64,000 nt of DNA. Origin: Myotis daubentonii (lineage: Eukaryota; Chordata; Mammalia; Chiroptera; Vespertilionidae). The position numbers and the translations under genes were made by a program. Below, piece by piece: positions 33,491-44,532 of the stretch; positions within the stretch are counted from its first letter, which is position 1; each line of letters begins with the position of its first letter. Below the pieces are notes generated by a model. The model was given only the letters and a program-made list of their open reading frames with translations, was not told the DNA's origin and made no database searches. The stretch lies in NCBI RefSeq assembly GCF_963259705.1, contig NC_081842.1:66476787-66540786 (forward strand), read 5' to 3'.

Positions 33491-34721
33491 GTTTTCCTAT
33501 GTACAATCATTAACCAGTTAACAGATATTTTGGAAGACAATCCCCATTTACAGTCGCAGCCCCAAAAAAGATAAAATACATAGGAATAAATTTGACCAGA
33601 GGTGTGCAAAAGACATATGAAAAAAACTTTACTCAAATGAATTATCTATCCAAATATACTTTTAAAGGAAACCATACAAATTCTAAAGGAAAACCTAGAT
33701 GCCTTCCTTTAACTCCTGGAAGGAGAGAAAACCTTTTTAACTAGGATTCAAACTAGAATTATAAATACAATTTTGTGAGGAGTTTGACTACATACATTTT
33801 CATTTAAAAAAAAAAAAAAAAGCTTTTGCCTTTAAAACAATCATAAAGGTCAAACGACAAGGGCAAGCTAGAAAAGATTATTTGGAACTTAATTCACAAA
33901 CAAATGATTCATCTCCTTAACATAAAGAGATTCTAGATATCAAGAAGAAAAAGACCAAGAACACTAAACAGGTCAAAATTCATGAACTGACAATTCCTGG
34001 AAAAATATATACAAATATTCTTTAAACATATGGAAAGTTCCTCAATCCCAGTCATAAAAGGGAGATAGGCAATAAAACTACACTGTGAAACCATTTCTCA
34101 CCCACCAAATTAGCAAAAAATCAAAAATATGCTCTACTGGCAAGGCTGCAGAGAAACGGGTGCTATCATATATTGCTGTTAAAATTAAAAAAGGATACAA
34201 CTTTTTAAAATCCGATTTTGTCAATATCTATTCGGATCTCAGCTGTGTTTACTGTTTGACCCAAGAGTCCTACTTCTAGAAATCTGTTCTAAGGATAGAA
34301 GTGCACAAATATGAAATGACATATGCACAAAGTTATTCATTGAGGCATTATATGTACTAGCAAAAAAGAAAACAAAACAACAAAATTAAAAAAAAAAAAA
34401 ACAAGAAAGAACTCAAATGTCTATCAATGGGGGCCTAGTTGAATAAACTATGGTGCCAAGTTCCTTGCCGAATAAATTGTTACCTCCACATAATGGGAAA
34501 CTAGACAATCAAAGAATGAGAGCATCTCAATGCATTGACATGGAGTGATCTCCAGAGGCTTTCTTAAATAAAACAGCAAGGTGCCAAACTATGCTACCGT
34601 AGGCTACCTTTGTGGAAAGGGATAAAAGGGAATAAGTATGTAAGTACAAAGTTGCTTATGTTTATAGTAAGAAACAAGTAAGAATTAATCAGAATTTTGT
34701 TTTAATCCTCACCCAAAGGTA

Positions 34722-34975
34722 TGTTTTTATTGATTTTTTTAGAGAGAGGGAAAGAAAGAGTGGGAAGGGGGAGAGTGACAGAGATAGATAGATAGAGAGA
34801 GAGAGAGATCAGTGTGAGAGAGACAGAGAGACACATCAATTTGTTGCCTCCCATATGGGCCCCAACCCAGGATCGAACCCACAACCTCGGTATGTGCCCT
34901 GACCAGGAATCAAACCTTCAACTTTTTGGTGAATGGGACAACACTTCAACCAACTAAGCCACCCAACCAGAGCCA
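34722..34975 (-). mobile_element. Ves SINE, diverged
   Basis: 'ttttattgatttttttagagagagggaaagaa', a GATA/GA expansion at about 34784-34806, 'ggatcgaacccacaacctcggtatgtgccctgacc' and 'aactaagccacccaaccagagcc' at the 5' end. It splits the L1 3' UTR. Confidence 0.85.
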
Positions 34976-35203
34976 GAAAATAATGTTTTTAATTGGTTAC
35001 CATTAGGTGGTAGGAAAGGGGGTGAGAGGAGGGAATTGGAATGGAAAGAAACTTATTTGGGTATAGCTTTTAACTTCTAAGACATGTAACTCTTTTAAAT
35101 ATTCAAATCATAATTTTGTATAAGAACAAAAAAACTAGTCTATCCTTAAAATTGGAAAAAAAAAAAAAAAGAAACAAAGTAATCTAATTGCATATAAAGT
35201 TAA

Positions 35204-35769
35204 CTAGGGGCCCAGTGCACAAATTCGTGAACCTTGAAAGGAACTGTGGGCTGCGAGGCTGTGGTGGGCGCAGGGGCGGGTCTTGGCCCATCCTCCATGC
35301 TCCCACTGCAACCCCTGGTCCCCTGTTGGCCTGCAGCCCCACTTCGGCCGCCGCTCCCACATGCTGATGGCATCAGCCCCTTTCACTCTCAATGACAGTG
35401 CAGAGTGATCGGGACCAGTGCCAGCAGTGGGTGCGAGTGGCAGCTGCTGCCCCAATTGTCCCTCAGGAGTAGGGGGACATGGAGAAGCCTTCAGGGGCAA
35501 TTGGGGCTGGTGCCAGGCACCAGCAGCAGGTGTGAGCGGCAGGTGGGAGCAAAGAATTTTCAGTAACCACCAAAGGCTGGCCCTGATGACAGTGATCAGC
35601 ACCCCGCCTTGGTCTAGCACCCCCACTCACCTGCTCCACCATCCCGCCACAACTAATGCCTGTCATGTTCCGCATGCACCCCCTGGTGGTCAGCGCACAT
35701 CATAGCAACAGGTTGTTCCATTGTTCCCCCTTTCAGTCTATTTGCATATTAGGGTTTTATATATATAAA
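35204..35769 (-). mobile_element. HeliBat-type Helitron, 566 bp
   Basis: Minus orientation. 5' end TTTATATATATAAAACCCTA at 35769 (TC start mutated to TT), followed by 'atatgcaaatagactgaaagggg'. 3' end CTAG at 35207-35204, with hairpin sequence GTTCACGAATTTGTGCACTG just inside. Left neighbour is A. No ORF. Confidence 0.85.
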
Positions 35770-35968
35770 CAATCACACAGAGAAGATAATCATTTCAACT
35801 GAATTTAAAACTTAAATCTTTTATTTTTTGGTGGGATATATTTTAGGATAAGAAATATATTTTATTCATTCAATGGTATTATTATTTTGAAATACCAAAA
35901 CAACAAATAAGTAACAACATTAAAGTTGTTTAAAACCAAGCTGTTCAGACTAAGAGAAAATAGAAGTA
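35770..35968. other. AT-rich spacer between two Helitrons
   Basis: Only about 200 bp separate two Helitrons in opposite orientation. Nothing else is seen. Confidence 0.5.
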
Positions 35969-36635
35969 TCAACACTAATAAAAGAGAAAAATGGTAATTG
36001 GCGTACGATGATACCCTTTTCATTGGCTAATCAGGGCTATATGCAAATTAACTGCCAACTATGATTGGCAGTTAACTGCCAACTAAGATTGGCAGTTAAC
36101 TGTCAACAAGATGGCGGTTAATTTGCATATGTAGGCACAATGCAGGGAGGCGAAAGGGAAAGCAGGAAGAAGCCCCCTGCCACTGACAGTGATCGGAAAC
36201 CCAGGGGGGAGCTAAGAGCTGGGGGGCAGGGCAAAGGCGGCCCTGGGGCTGCCTTTGCCCTGCCCCCCAGCCATGATCGGAGAATCAGGTGCCTTTGCTG
36301 CCCTGGCCAGTGATAGCAGGAAGTAGGGGTGGAGCCAGCGATGGGAGCTGGGCACAGTCGAAGCTGGCAGTCCCAGGAGCTAGGGGTCCCTTGCCTGGGC
36401 CTAAAGCGAAGCCCACGATCGTGGGGCCGCTGCAGCTGTGGGTCCCCGCTGCCCGGGCTGGACGCCTAGGCCAGAGGCGTCAGGCCTGGGCAAGGGGCCG
36501 ATCCTGCGATTGGAGGGTGATGGGGGTCAATGCCTGAGGGCTCCCAGTATGTGAGAGGGGGCAGGCTGGGCTGAGGGACACTCCCCCCCCCCACACACAC
36601 ACCCAGTGCACGAATTTCGTGCACCGGGCCCCTAG
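35969..36635 (+). mobile_element. HeliBat-type Helitron, 667 bp, near complete
   Basis: 5' TC at 35969 then 'ctaataaaagagaaaaatgg'; 3' hairpin GTGCACGAATTTCGTGCACC followed by GGGCCCCTAG at 36635. Flanks are A and T as required. The interior carries short tandem 'taactgccaactatgattggcag' units (about 36047-36110) and a perfect 21-bp hairpin at 36218-36271. Confidence 0.9.
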
Positions 36636-37445
36636 TAAATTAAAATAAGTAAGTAAAACCCTGTAATGCTAAATTTGAATTATCAATGCAAAACCATGAT
36701 TTAATAGAATATACACATTGTCTAGCTAAGCCCATTGAAAGAACTGAAAAACAACAATCCTCCAGGAGCCAGAACACAGTTGAGAAACCAGAGTTTCTGA
36801 GGGAAATGGCTGACTCCAGGTTTGGGGCAAGGAATATACAAGGCAAGTGTGGGGTATCTCATTCTCGTAGGAAATAAATATCTTTCAAAGATTAATGGGA
36901 TCATGTCAAAAAGACCAGGCTAATTTGTAGGGGCCACAATTGGGCCAGAGTTGGGCCAATTAAACTGTGAAAAAGAAAAATGGCTATAAGAATATATTAA
37001 AGGCCATAAATCTATAAGTGACACTCTCAAAACAAAAAACTACCCCCCAAAAAACCAAGCCTCATTTGTCACTATTGGAGATAGTTGCTACATCAACTGC
37101 TTGTTCTGAAAATTGGTAATTAAAGTTAAAAGCATTTATTTTGTCTTTCCGTTTGGAACTGTATATAAGGGTAATTAAATAGTCCCAGTTGCTGAGGGAA
37201 ACGGCTCCTTTGCACAATAATTCCAGCTAATAAATGTAGAATAAATTTGGTAAATGGGAAGGGAATAGTTGATTTAGTTACCAATCACCAATAGAAACCA
37301 AAACTATTACATGAAATGTGATGGCAACGCTGATGTTTTCAAGGTGCCAAGGCTACACTCAGGGATCGCCTGCTGCCACAAAGTGGGCATGTAACTGCTC
37401 AAAAGAAGAATCAAGCTGTCCCCACTCTATCCAGGGACTAAATCT
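36636..37445. other. Intergenic, LTR-like hint only
   Basis: AT-rich sequence. At 37160-37230 a TATA-like 'gtatataagg' is followed by AATAAA motifs, as in an LTR, but I cannot find matching ends. Confidence 0.3.
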
Positions 37446-37456
37446 AAACATCACTT

Positions 37457-37680
37457 AAATTGCTATGTATGTATATATTTAAGTTCATCTCAGAGAGGAA
37501 GGGTGGGGGAGAAAGAGATAGAAACATCAATAATGAGGGAGAATAATTGATCAGCTGCCTCCTACACGTCCCCTACTGGGGATCCAGCCCACAACTTGGG
37601 CATATGGCCTGACTTGGAATCAAATCATGACCTCCTGGTTCTTAGATCAATACACAACCACTGAGCCACACTGGCTGGCC
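37457..37680 (-). mobile_element. Ves SINE
   Basis: Minus copy: tail 'tatatatttaagttcatctcagagaggaaggg', internal 'ctgatcaattattctccctcatt' on the minus strand, 5' end at GGCCAGCCAGTGTGGCTCAG. Flanking direct repeat AAACATCACTT at about 37446 and at 37681-37691. Confidence 0.9.
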
Positions 37681-37961
37681 AAACATCACTTGTATTTGAA
37701 CAACCACACACACTATGTTGTGCAATGGGACCCAATATGACGTGTACAATATTATCTATGAAATCTTCTTGCCTAAAATGTATAACCTGAATCTAATCAG
37801 GCCTTTAGGCCTAACTTCTAGTTAATAGGAAACCCCATACAGCACGTAGGTAAACAAGTTAAATTATTCCACTACAAAGCAGAGAAATATGCAAAATGTG
37901 GGGCAATTGCTTCAACAAGACAATGTGGGGAGAAAAAGAGGGGAGGAAGATTGTTTTAGAT

Positions 37962-38173
37962 CAGTGATTCTCAACCTGTGTGTCGCGACCCCTTTGGCAG
38001 TCGAATGACCCTTTCACAAGGGTTGCCTAAGACCATCCTGCATATCAGATATTTACGTTATGATTCATAACAGTAGCAACATTACAGTTATGAAGTAGCA
38101 ATGAAAATAATTTTATGGTTGGGTCACAACATGAGGAACTGTATTTAAAGGGCCAGAAGGTTGAGAACCACTA
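37962..38173 (+). mobile_element. hAT MITE, OposCharlie-like, with perfect target duplication
   Basis: Begins CAGTGATTCTCAACCTGTGTG and ends GGTTGAGAACCACTA (inverted repeats with two changes). 8-bp target duplication ttttagat on both sides (37954-37961, 38174-38181). Same family as 49721-49945 and 63966-64000. The widespread-MITE name is from memory. Confidence 0.9.
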
Positions 38174-38249
38174 TTTTAGATTAACGTAAATTTAGGAGAT
38201 ATAACAGCCAAATGTAGTTCATGGTCCTTGATTGACTTTTGGTTTAAAC

Positions 38250-38470
38250 CAGTGGTTCTCAACCTTGGCTGCACATTAGGATCACCTGGGAATCTTTATA
38301 AAATCCTGATTTCTGGGCCTCATCCTCCAGAAATTGTTTTTTTGTTTTGGGGTGAGGCCACAACATTAGTAACAAAGAAACAGAATTTCCAGAGGATGAG
38401 GCCCAGAAATCAGGATTTTTAAAAAGATTCCCAGGTGATTCTAATGTGCAGCCAAGGTTGAGAACCACTG
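38250..38470. mobile_element. MER5A-like hAT MITE forming a long palindrome
   Basis: Both ends are CAGTGGTTCTCAACCTTGGC, and the arms match each other for about 90 bp with few mismatches, leaving a central part around 38340-38380. Target duplication gtttaaac / atttaaac (7 of 8). It starts less than 80 bp after the preceding hAT MITE. Confidence 0.85.
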
Positions 38471-38566
38471 ATTTAAACAAAGACATTTTGGGAACAACTG
38501 TAAGAAATCAAACATGGATTGAGCACGAGTTATATGAATAAACTATTACTAGTTTGGTGAAGTGTG

Positions 38567-38962
38567 TGTTATGACCTGAATTGTGTCCCTCCCCTCCCCA
38601 AACTGACATGTTGAAGTTCTAATTCCTAGTGCCTCAGAATGTAACTGTAATTAGAGATAAGATCTTTGAAGGGATGATTAAGTTAAAAATGAGGTCTTTA
38701 CAGTGGGTCCTAATCCAGTATGATTGCTGTCCTTATAAAGAGAGGAAATTTGGACAGAGCTGTTGGCATCTGGGCGGAGGGACAAGCAGGAAGAGACAGA
38801 CCGTGAGAAGGCGGCCATCTGCAAGCCAAGGAGCGAGGCCTCAGAAGCAGTCAGCCCTGCGGACACCTTGCTCTGATTTCCAGCCCTCACGGAGACAATA
38901 AAGCTGCCATTGAAGCCACCCAGCGTGTGGTATTTTGTTATGGCAGCCCTAGCAAACTTATA
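38567..38962 (+). mobile_element. MaLR (MLT1/MST-like) solo LTR
   Basis: Starts TGTTATGACCTGAATTGTGT and includes 'ccttataaagagaggaaatttggac', 'gtgagaaggcggccatctgcaagccaaggagcgaggcctc', 'gacaataaagctgccattgaagccacccag', and ends 'attttgttatggcagccctagcaaact'. That is the complete order of a MaLR LTR with its own AATAAA. No internal region is attached. Confidence 0.85.
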
Positions 38963-40949
38963 GAGGGGGGAAGTCATAATTCCTGTAGTAAAAAATGTTT
39001 TAGAGATTTCTACTGAAATTTTTAAGTGTAAAATGTCATAATGTCTATAATTTTTAAGTCCTTAAAAAAAAACAGTGAGGAAAAGGTGGCAACATGATTG
39101 GTAAATCTGGGCGATGGGAATGTGGGTATTAATTATCTTTCTACCTCAAAATTCAAAGAAAATGTTAAAGTTAAAAGAAAGGAAATGTTCAAATGCAGCT
39201 GGGAGAAGGAAGGCACCAGGCAGGATGGGGGAGCCGGAGGACAGAAAACCCAGCGGGAAACCCCTGCCTGTTGCAGGACTGAACTCAGCACCCCCATCTT
39301 TCAACACATCTCAGCTGACAGAGGGAGATTAGAGTGAAAGTGCACATTGCACCCGGGAAATTGCCAGCAGCAAGGCTGTGAGAAAGGAACAATTAAAAAC
39401 GAATTTCGTTTGGCTGTAAAACATTACTAATTTCAGTCGCTTACATGAACTACTAAACATTTAAGTATAAATACTGTTTAGTGTAATAATAATTATGCAA
39501 GCAACTGGAAAATACAGTTGGAAATATATAATTAATTTAAATGTCATCATAATTAATGGGGCTTTTCAGTACGTAGCCAGCTTCCTCGTATCGGACGGGC
39601 AGTTCTAGTCTGAGCTCAGGCTGCTTGATTCTCTGTCATAACAAGTCTAGCAGCTGACACATTTCTCCACGTCAGTCAGTCAACAAATATTGAGCACTTA
39701 ACATTGCAAAACTGCTATGCAAGGCACCATGGTCGAGATGAAGAAGAGAAAGTTTACTCAAGGGGTTTACAATCTAATTAGGAAGCTTAATACCCAAACA
39801 AAAATATTGTAAAATGTAGAGTAAGGTCTACGTGCCAATGACTGGTAGAGACGAGCAGAGGTCGGCTTATAGGATAGTTACTCCAGGTAAAAGGTGAAAG
39901 AGGTAGCTGTGTGGATGCAGCAAGGATGTCTAGTCTCGGAGCAAGGAGATGACGCCTGAATAACACAAGGTCCCACGTGGGAGCAGCAACCTGCAGTGCA
40001 GTCAGGGCCCCGCCAGAGCCGCGGGACGGTGCTAACCCACCCGCGCAGGCCCCCGGCTCCTGGGCGACAGCTCAGAGGCAGGACGGGACCCGCGGGCAGC
40101 TTACACTGGACGCTTGCAAGCGTGTATTAGGAAACACAAGGCATATGATGGCTGCGGATGGCTTGTGGCTCCAGGGGAGGTGTGAACAAAGTCTCAGGGA
40201 AAACGGGTGACTGATTCCTAAGGCCGCTGGTCTCACGGGGGTTCCTGGACATTGCGAGCTCCTTTGGTCAAGCAGGTCGAGTGCTAACAAGTGCTCGGTG
40301 CTCCTCTGAAAGCAGCGGGGGGTCCATGCCTCCGTGGGGCTGCAGGGCCCGTGGAAGGGACAGATGGTGCCCACGGTCATCCCGGCTCAGCCTGAAGGAA
40401 TTGAAGCTGCCCTTCAGGAGTCTGAGGAAAAACTTTAAAGAGCTGAGATGTGACCCGAGGTCTGACTAGCATCTCCCAGGGGGGGAACGGGTCAAAACTG
40501 AACTGCAGCCTTCCGACCTCTATGTGGGTCTCAGTAAGGCCTTGCACGCTGGCCCACCCGCCAGCCAAACCACCCCCGCCCCCGCCCCCCCATTCTGCAG
40601 TGAAGAGCTCTGCCAAGGGAAGGTTTCATGCAGGGCTAAGCCCGGCGTGGCTTAGCTTCCTCCACGTCAACCAGCTTCAGAATCCAAGCCTCCAAGGCCA
40701 GCGCTGGCCACCGGGTTCCTCTTCCTTTCAGGCCTGCTCTGGGGGGGGGGGGGGGGGGGGACGGAGTGGGGCGGGAACGTGGGCCCCAAGGTCTCCTAAG
40801 GTCCGTGAAATCATTCTGTCTGGCCCTGCCAAGGGGTGAGTTAATTAAATGTTTGACCAAATATAGCAGGCTAATTTTTAAGTTCATAATTTTGAATGGC
40901 CCTCAACTGATGTTACAAATATCCAAATGGAGACGGACATGCCTCAATG
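38963..40949. other. Intergenic, mostly unique
   Basis: Around 39660-39800 there is an L2-like phrase ('tcaacaaatattgagcactta...ggggtttacaatctaatta'). A run of 20 G sits at 40741-40760. GC-rich 39960-40850 gives open frames without recognisable domains. No gene found. Confidence 0.4.
40741..40760. repeat. Homopolymer run of 20 G
   Basis: Twenty consecutive G. Capable of quadruplex formation and a likely assembly error site. Confidence 0.95.
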
Positions 40950-41125
40950 TGAGGTTGGGGGGGACAAGAAGAGATAAACCAAAAACTTATATACTTATAT
41001 GCATAGTCCACGGACACAGGCAATAGGGTAGTGAAGACCTGGGGTGGGGTAGGTAGGGGTTGGGAGGAGGGGAGAAAGGGGGAGAAAATGGGAGCTACCT
41101 GTAATACTATCAACAATAACAAAAT
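40950..41125 (+). mobile_element. Bat L1 3' end fragment
   Basis: 'atgcatagtccacggacacaggcaatagggtagtgaagacctgggg', purine-rich 3' UTR, then 'ctgtaatactatcaacaataac'. It matches 29752-29960 in reverse. Confidence 0.7.
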
Positions 41126-41554
41126 ATGTAATGGCAGAAAAAAAGTCCCCCACCCCTGCTTCTGACCCAGTTTCCCACCCTTACTGCCCCCCCGCCCCAC
41201 TCCAAACTCTCCCATTCTGCCCTTGATTCTCATCAGCAATATTGTCTTTTTTAAATCACTGGTTTCAAAGGGTGCACCTGGCTAGGAGCATGACATTATT
41301 TAAAAACTTAGAAAAAATGCCAATTCCCAGGCCCCCTCCCGGGACAGGAGACAGGGGGCGGCGTGGAGGATCGGGGTGGGGAGAGGTTGGGGGAGGGGAC
41401 AGGAGGGTCAGAAGTCTACACTGTAAGGAGCCCTCCAGGTGATGGGTCAGTTGCTGAAGTCCGTCTCCCTCCAGGTCTTAAGGAGCAGCCTGGCACTGCC
41501 TCAGCCACTGCAGTGGCCCACCTCCCTTCCTGCATAATAATTGAAGTATCCCAG

Positions 41555-41719
41555 GCCCTGGCCAGTGTGGCTCAGTTGGGTGGGTGTCTCCCGTTCACAA
41601 GAGGTCGCCAGTTAGATTCTGGGTAAAGGCACAAATAATTTTCGGGAGGCAGCCAATCATGTTTCCCTCTCACATCAGTGTTTCTTCCTCTCTCCCTCTC
41701 TCTCTCTAAAAAAAAAAAA
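41555..41719 (+). mobile_element. Ves SINE, diverged
   Basis: GCCCTGGCCAGTGTGGCTCAG, B-box region 'cgccagttagattctgggtaaaggcac', T/C-rich tract and an A-run. Internally shortened. Confidence 0.85.
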
Positions 41720-41722
41720 GGT

Positions 41723-42545
41723 AATAACTATTCTTAAAAAAACAAACAAACAAACAAACAAAAAACACTATTCTTTAAATATATCCCAGCCTGAATCAGC
41801 AATGAAGCCTCCTTTTTACCTTTATCCTCACCTCTAACTTCTAATGTCACTGCCCCACCCCCATCCACACACACTGCTCCTGATTCATCCCATCTGGATT
41901 TCTTAGCAATAGTTATCTTTTCTTTTACCCTAAGAACGGTGGTCTCCACATTTTCTCCTTTTTATTTCATACACCATCATCTAAAAAGAATTTAAGCAGC
42001 GACCTCCCAAGTGTGTATATTTATATAAAGTATGCACACAGATGGCTGTAGTTATATTTTGCACATTATAAAACTCAAACTGAGAACAGGAAAAATTAGA
42101 GATTAGGTAAAATATTTAAATAACAAGTGTGAGGTCTTCATGACACACCCCAGTGACTCATCGTGTGCAGATTACTTCGGCGATATCAGCTTCGAAGAAA
42201 TCGAGACGTTCATTGCACGGACCCCGCTTCCACTGCAGGTTTCCACACCAGAGACACGTGGGCCCGCTGACCAGGAGCACAGGTTAGATTTTTGCAGCTG
42301 TGTGACAGTCAATGGTTAACGACAGATCTCAGAGAAGAAGAAAAAAGTGCCAGGTTTGTAGCCTTTGTCAATGTCAGTGGCGTAAATATTCCCACCGTGG
42401 TGATTTCAAGCTACCAACATGACCGTGAAGTTGGGGGGTGCACAATTGTCTGGAGCAAGCCAGCTCCGGCCAGCTCCAGCTCTGGGTTTTGTGCCCAAAG
42501 CTTCTTGTCAGGTCTATTTTTCAGGTAATTCCCTTTCTTCTAGGG
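41723..42545. other. Intergenic, no feature seen
   Basis: (AAAC)n at 41741-41762; otherwise nothing recognised. Confidence 0.45.
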
Positions 42546-42697
42546 CAGTGGTCGGCAAACTGCGGCTCGCGAGCTACATGTGGCTCTTTGGCCCCTTGAG
42601 TGTGGCCACAAAGTTTCAATCACACTGTATGTGTGCGCCCACACGTGGTATTTTGTGGAAGAGCCACACTCAAGGGGCCACAGTTTGCCGACCACTG
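42546..42697. mobile_element. hAT MITE, 152 bp, perfect target duplication
   Basis: Starts CAGTGGTCGGCAAACTGCGG and ends GTTTGCCGACCACTG. Nested inner inverted repeat 'ggctctttggccccttgagtgtgg' versus 'ccacactcaaggggcc'. Identical 8-bp flanks ttctaggg (42538-42545, 42698-42705), fitting the nTCTAGnn hAT preference. Probably a young copy; same family as 17724-17917. Confidence 0.93.
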
Positions 42698-42791
42698 TTC
42701 TAGGGAACTGGTTTCCTAATTAAGCTTGTTCTAATTAACTTGCTCCCTTTCAATGTCTCAAAGCCCCTGCTATGGTTGGGGTAATTCTTTT

Positions 42792-43015
42792 TTCTTTTTT
42801 TAAAATATATTTTATTGATTTTTTTACAGAGAGGAAGGGAGAGGGATAGAAAGCTAGAAACATTGATGAGAGAGAAACATCGATCAGCTGCCTCCTGCAC
42901 ACTCCCTACTGGGGATGTGCCCGCAACCAAGGTACATGCCCTTGACTGGAATCAAACCTGGAGACCCTTGAGTCCGCAGGCCGACGCTCTATCCACTGAG
43001 CGAAACTGGTCAGGG
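42792..43015 (-). mobile_element. Ves SINE
   Basis: Minus copy with tail 'ttttaaaatatattttattg', internal 'atcgatgtttctctctcatcaatgtttc' (minus sense) and B box. The flanks 'gttggggtaattcttt' and 'gttgggataattcttt' are the target duplication. Confidence 0.93.
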
Positions 43016-43195
43016 CAAGTTGGGATAATTCTTTAGTCCTTCTGGCTTCAGTGGGGGCCTGCAGGTCTGATACAGGAGCCAGAGGATCACCTGGGATTTG
43101 TTCACTTGGGAGAGAGAGTAGAGGGAGAGAGCAACAGGGACAGCCGGGCCTTGGAAGTTCCTACCACCAGGCTCTATGTTGAAGATGTGGGTTTA

Positions 43196-43414
43196 GCCTG
43201 GCCAGCATGCCCCAGTGGTTGAGCATCAACCTATGAACCAGGAGGTCACGGTTCGATTCCTGGTCAGGGCACACGCCTGGGTTGCAGGCTCAATCCCCAG
43301 TACGGGGTGTGCAGGAGGCAGCCAATCAAGGATTCTCTCTCATCATCGATGTTTCTATCTCTTTCTCCCTCTCCCTTCCTTTCTGAATTCAGTAAAAATA
43401 CATTTTAAATAAAA
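43196..43414 (+). mobile_element. Ves SINE, subfamily with longer 5' text
   Basis: Starts GCCTGGCCAGCATGCCCCAG, B box GGTTCGATTCC, 'tctctctcatcatcgatgtttctatctc', tail with TAAAT. Perfect flanking repeat ATGTGGGTTTA (about 43185-43195 and 43415-43425). Confidence 0.93.
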
Positions 43415-43609
43415 ATGTGGGTTTATGCAAATTCACCACCTATATAGGGGACGCTGGGATTTAGACTTCTCCAAGATCCATGCTCCTTAATTCCAATAGC
43501 TTTTGCCTCCTGCTGCCCCTTCCCCACATGAAGACCCCAAACCTGACATTTGAACTTTTAGAGTCAAATGAAAGAAAAAATGTTTATTAATGTGAGTATC
43601 ACTAATGTG

Positions 43610-43800
43610 GATGGAGGATGTACTAGGTGCCAGGCACAGTTGCAACCGCTTTCTATGGTAGGTACTGGTAGTAGTCCCATCTTGCAGATCAGGAAACAGG
43701 TTTGGGGAGGTTAGACAACTGCCCAAGGTCACACAGCTAATAAGAAGTAAGACTTGGATTTGAACCCACTCAGGCTGCCCTGCTTACAGTAACTCATGCT
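43610..43800 (-). mobile_element. MIR SINE
   Basis: 'gtgccaggcacagttgcaaccgc', 'gatcaggaaacaggtttggggaggttagacaactgcccaaggtcacacagctaataag', 'ggatttgaacccactcaggctg': near-complete inverted MIR. Confidence 0.85.
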
Positions 43801-44424
43801 CTCCTGCTGACCTCTGCGGTCCGACGTCCTTGCGGTGGCTGGCATGGAGCTGGGCTCCGCAGGGGTAGAAAACCCAGAGAAGTGTGGCCCTGTCCTCAAG
43901 ATGCATTCGGAAAGCTCACAGGCTCCTCAGGAAAGCAAGACTAACGAAAGTGAAGTAATTAGACCATCTTAGCAGACAGCCTGTAATTAGCTGTAATGTA
44001 ATATCCCCCACGGCATGGAAAAGTGCTGCCTGGTGGAGGTGGAGACCTAACCTCTGCCCCCGGAGCTATAATCACTCTTTTAAAAACCCAGAATCTAGGT
44101 CAGACGGGCCCTCAGCCTGCAGTCGGGTGCTGCATTCTCTCCCCCAAGGAATCCCACCTGACCAAACGACATAGCCATAAAGCGACATAAAGCTGCATTG
44201 TGTGCACAGTTTTCCCAGTTTTCTCAGACTAATGAGAAAATATTTTTAAACCTCTTTTTAAAAGGTCTTGGTTCTCATTAGCCACAAAACTCCTAAGTCA
44301 GCTCTGGCCCTTCACCAGCCTCTCCCTCTGCTCGTATCAATTCTCCAAAGTCACCCACAGGGCTCCATCCTAGATGGACAAGGTGGGTAGAAAATTAGAT
44401 ACACCTAGAGAGAGAGGAACGTTA
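43801..44424. other. Intergenic, no feature seen
   Basis: No gene or mobile element recognised. Confidence 0.45.
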
Positions 44425-44532
44425 GAAGCCCAGGCTTGTTCCTGTTCCCACTGCTGTGGAACAAACTGCCCCCAAACTCAGTGGCTTAGAACAGCAGCCA
44501 TTTCTTATCTTTCACAGTGTCTTGGCTGGGTG

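Larger units (their letters stand above)
32077..35175 (+). mobile_element. Long degraded L1 LINE (ORF2 to 3' end), interrupted
   Basis: Plus-strand L1 ORF2 remnants in order: 'ggtttcacaggaggactataacaaa', 'gaatgtattccaggattgcaagaataattcaaaact', 'gtattcccatggaagtcaggagtgagacaaggatagtc', 'ttgcaggatataagatgaatat', 'cccatttacagtcgcagcccc', 'ataggaataaatttgaccaga', then a 3' region with 'tctatcaatgggggcctagttgaataaactatgg' and the tail after 34976. All frames are broken. Ves SINEs interrupt it at about 32722-32930, 33106-33300 and 34722-34975. Confidence 0.85.

Noticed and set aside
37160..37230. Promoter of an unknown gene (TATA-like box followed by AATAAA)
   Set aside because: No exon or transcript structure follows. 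At most it is a decayed LTR, and its ends could not be found.
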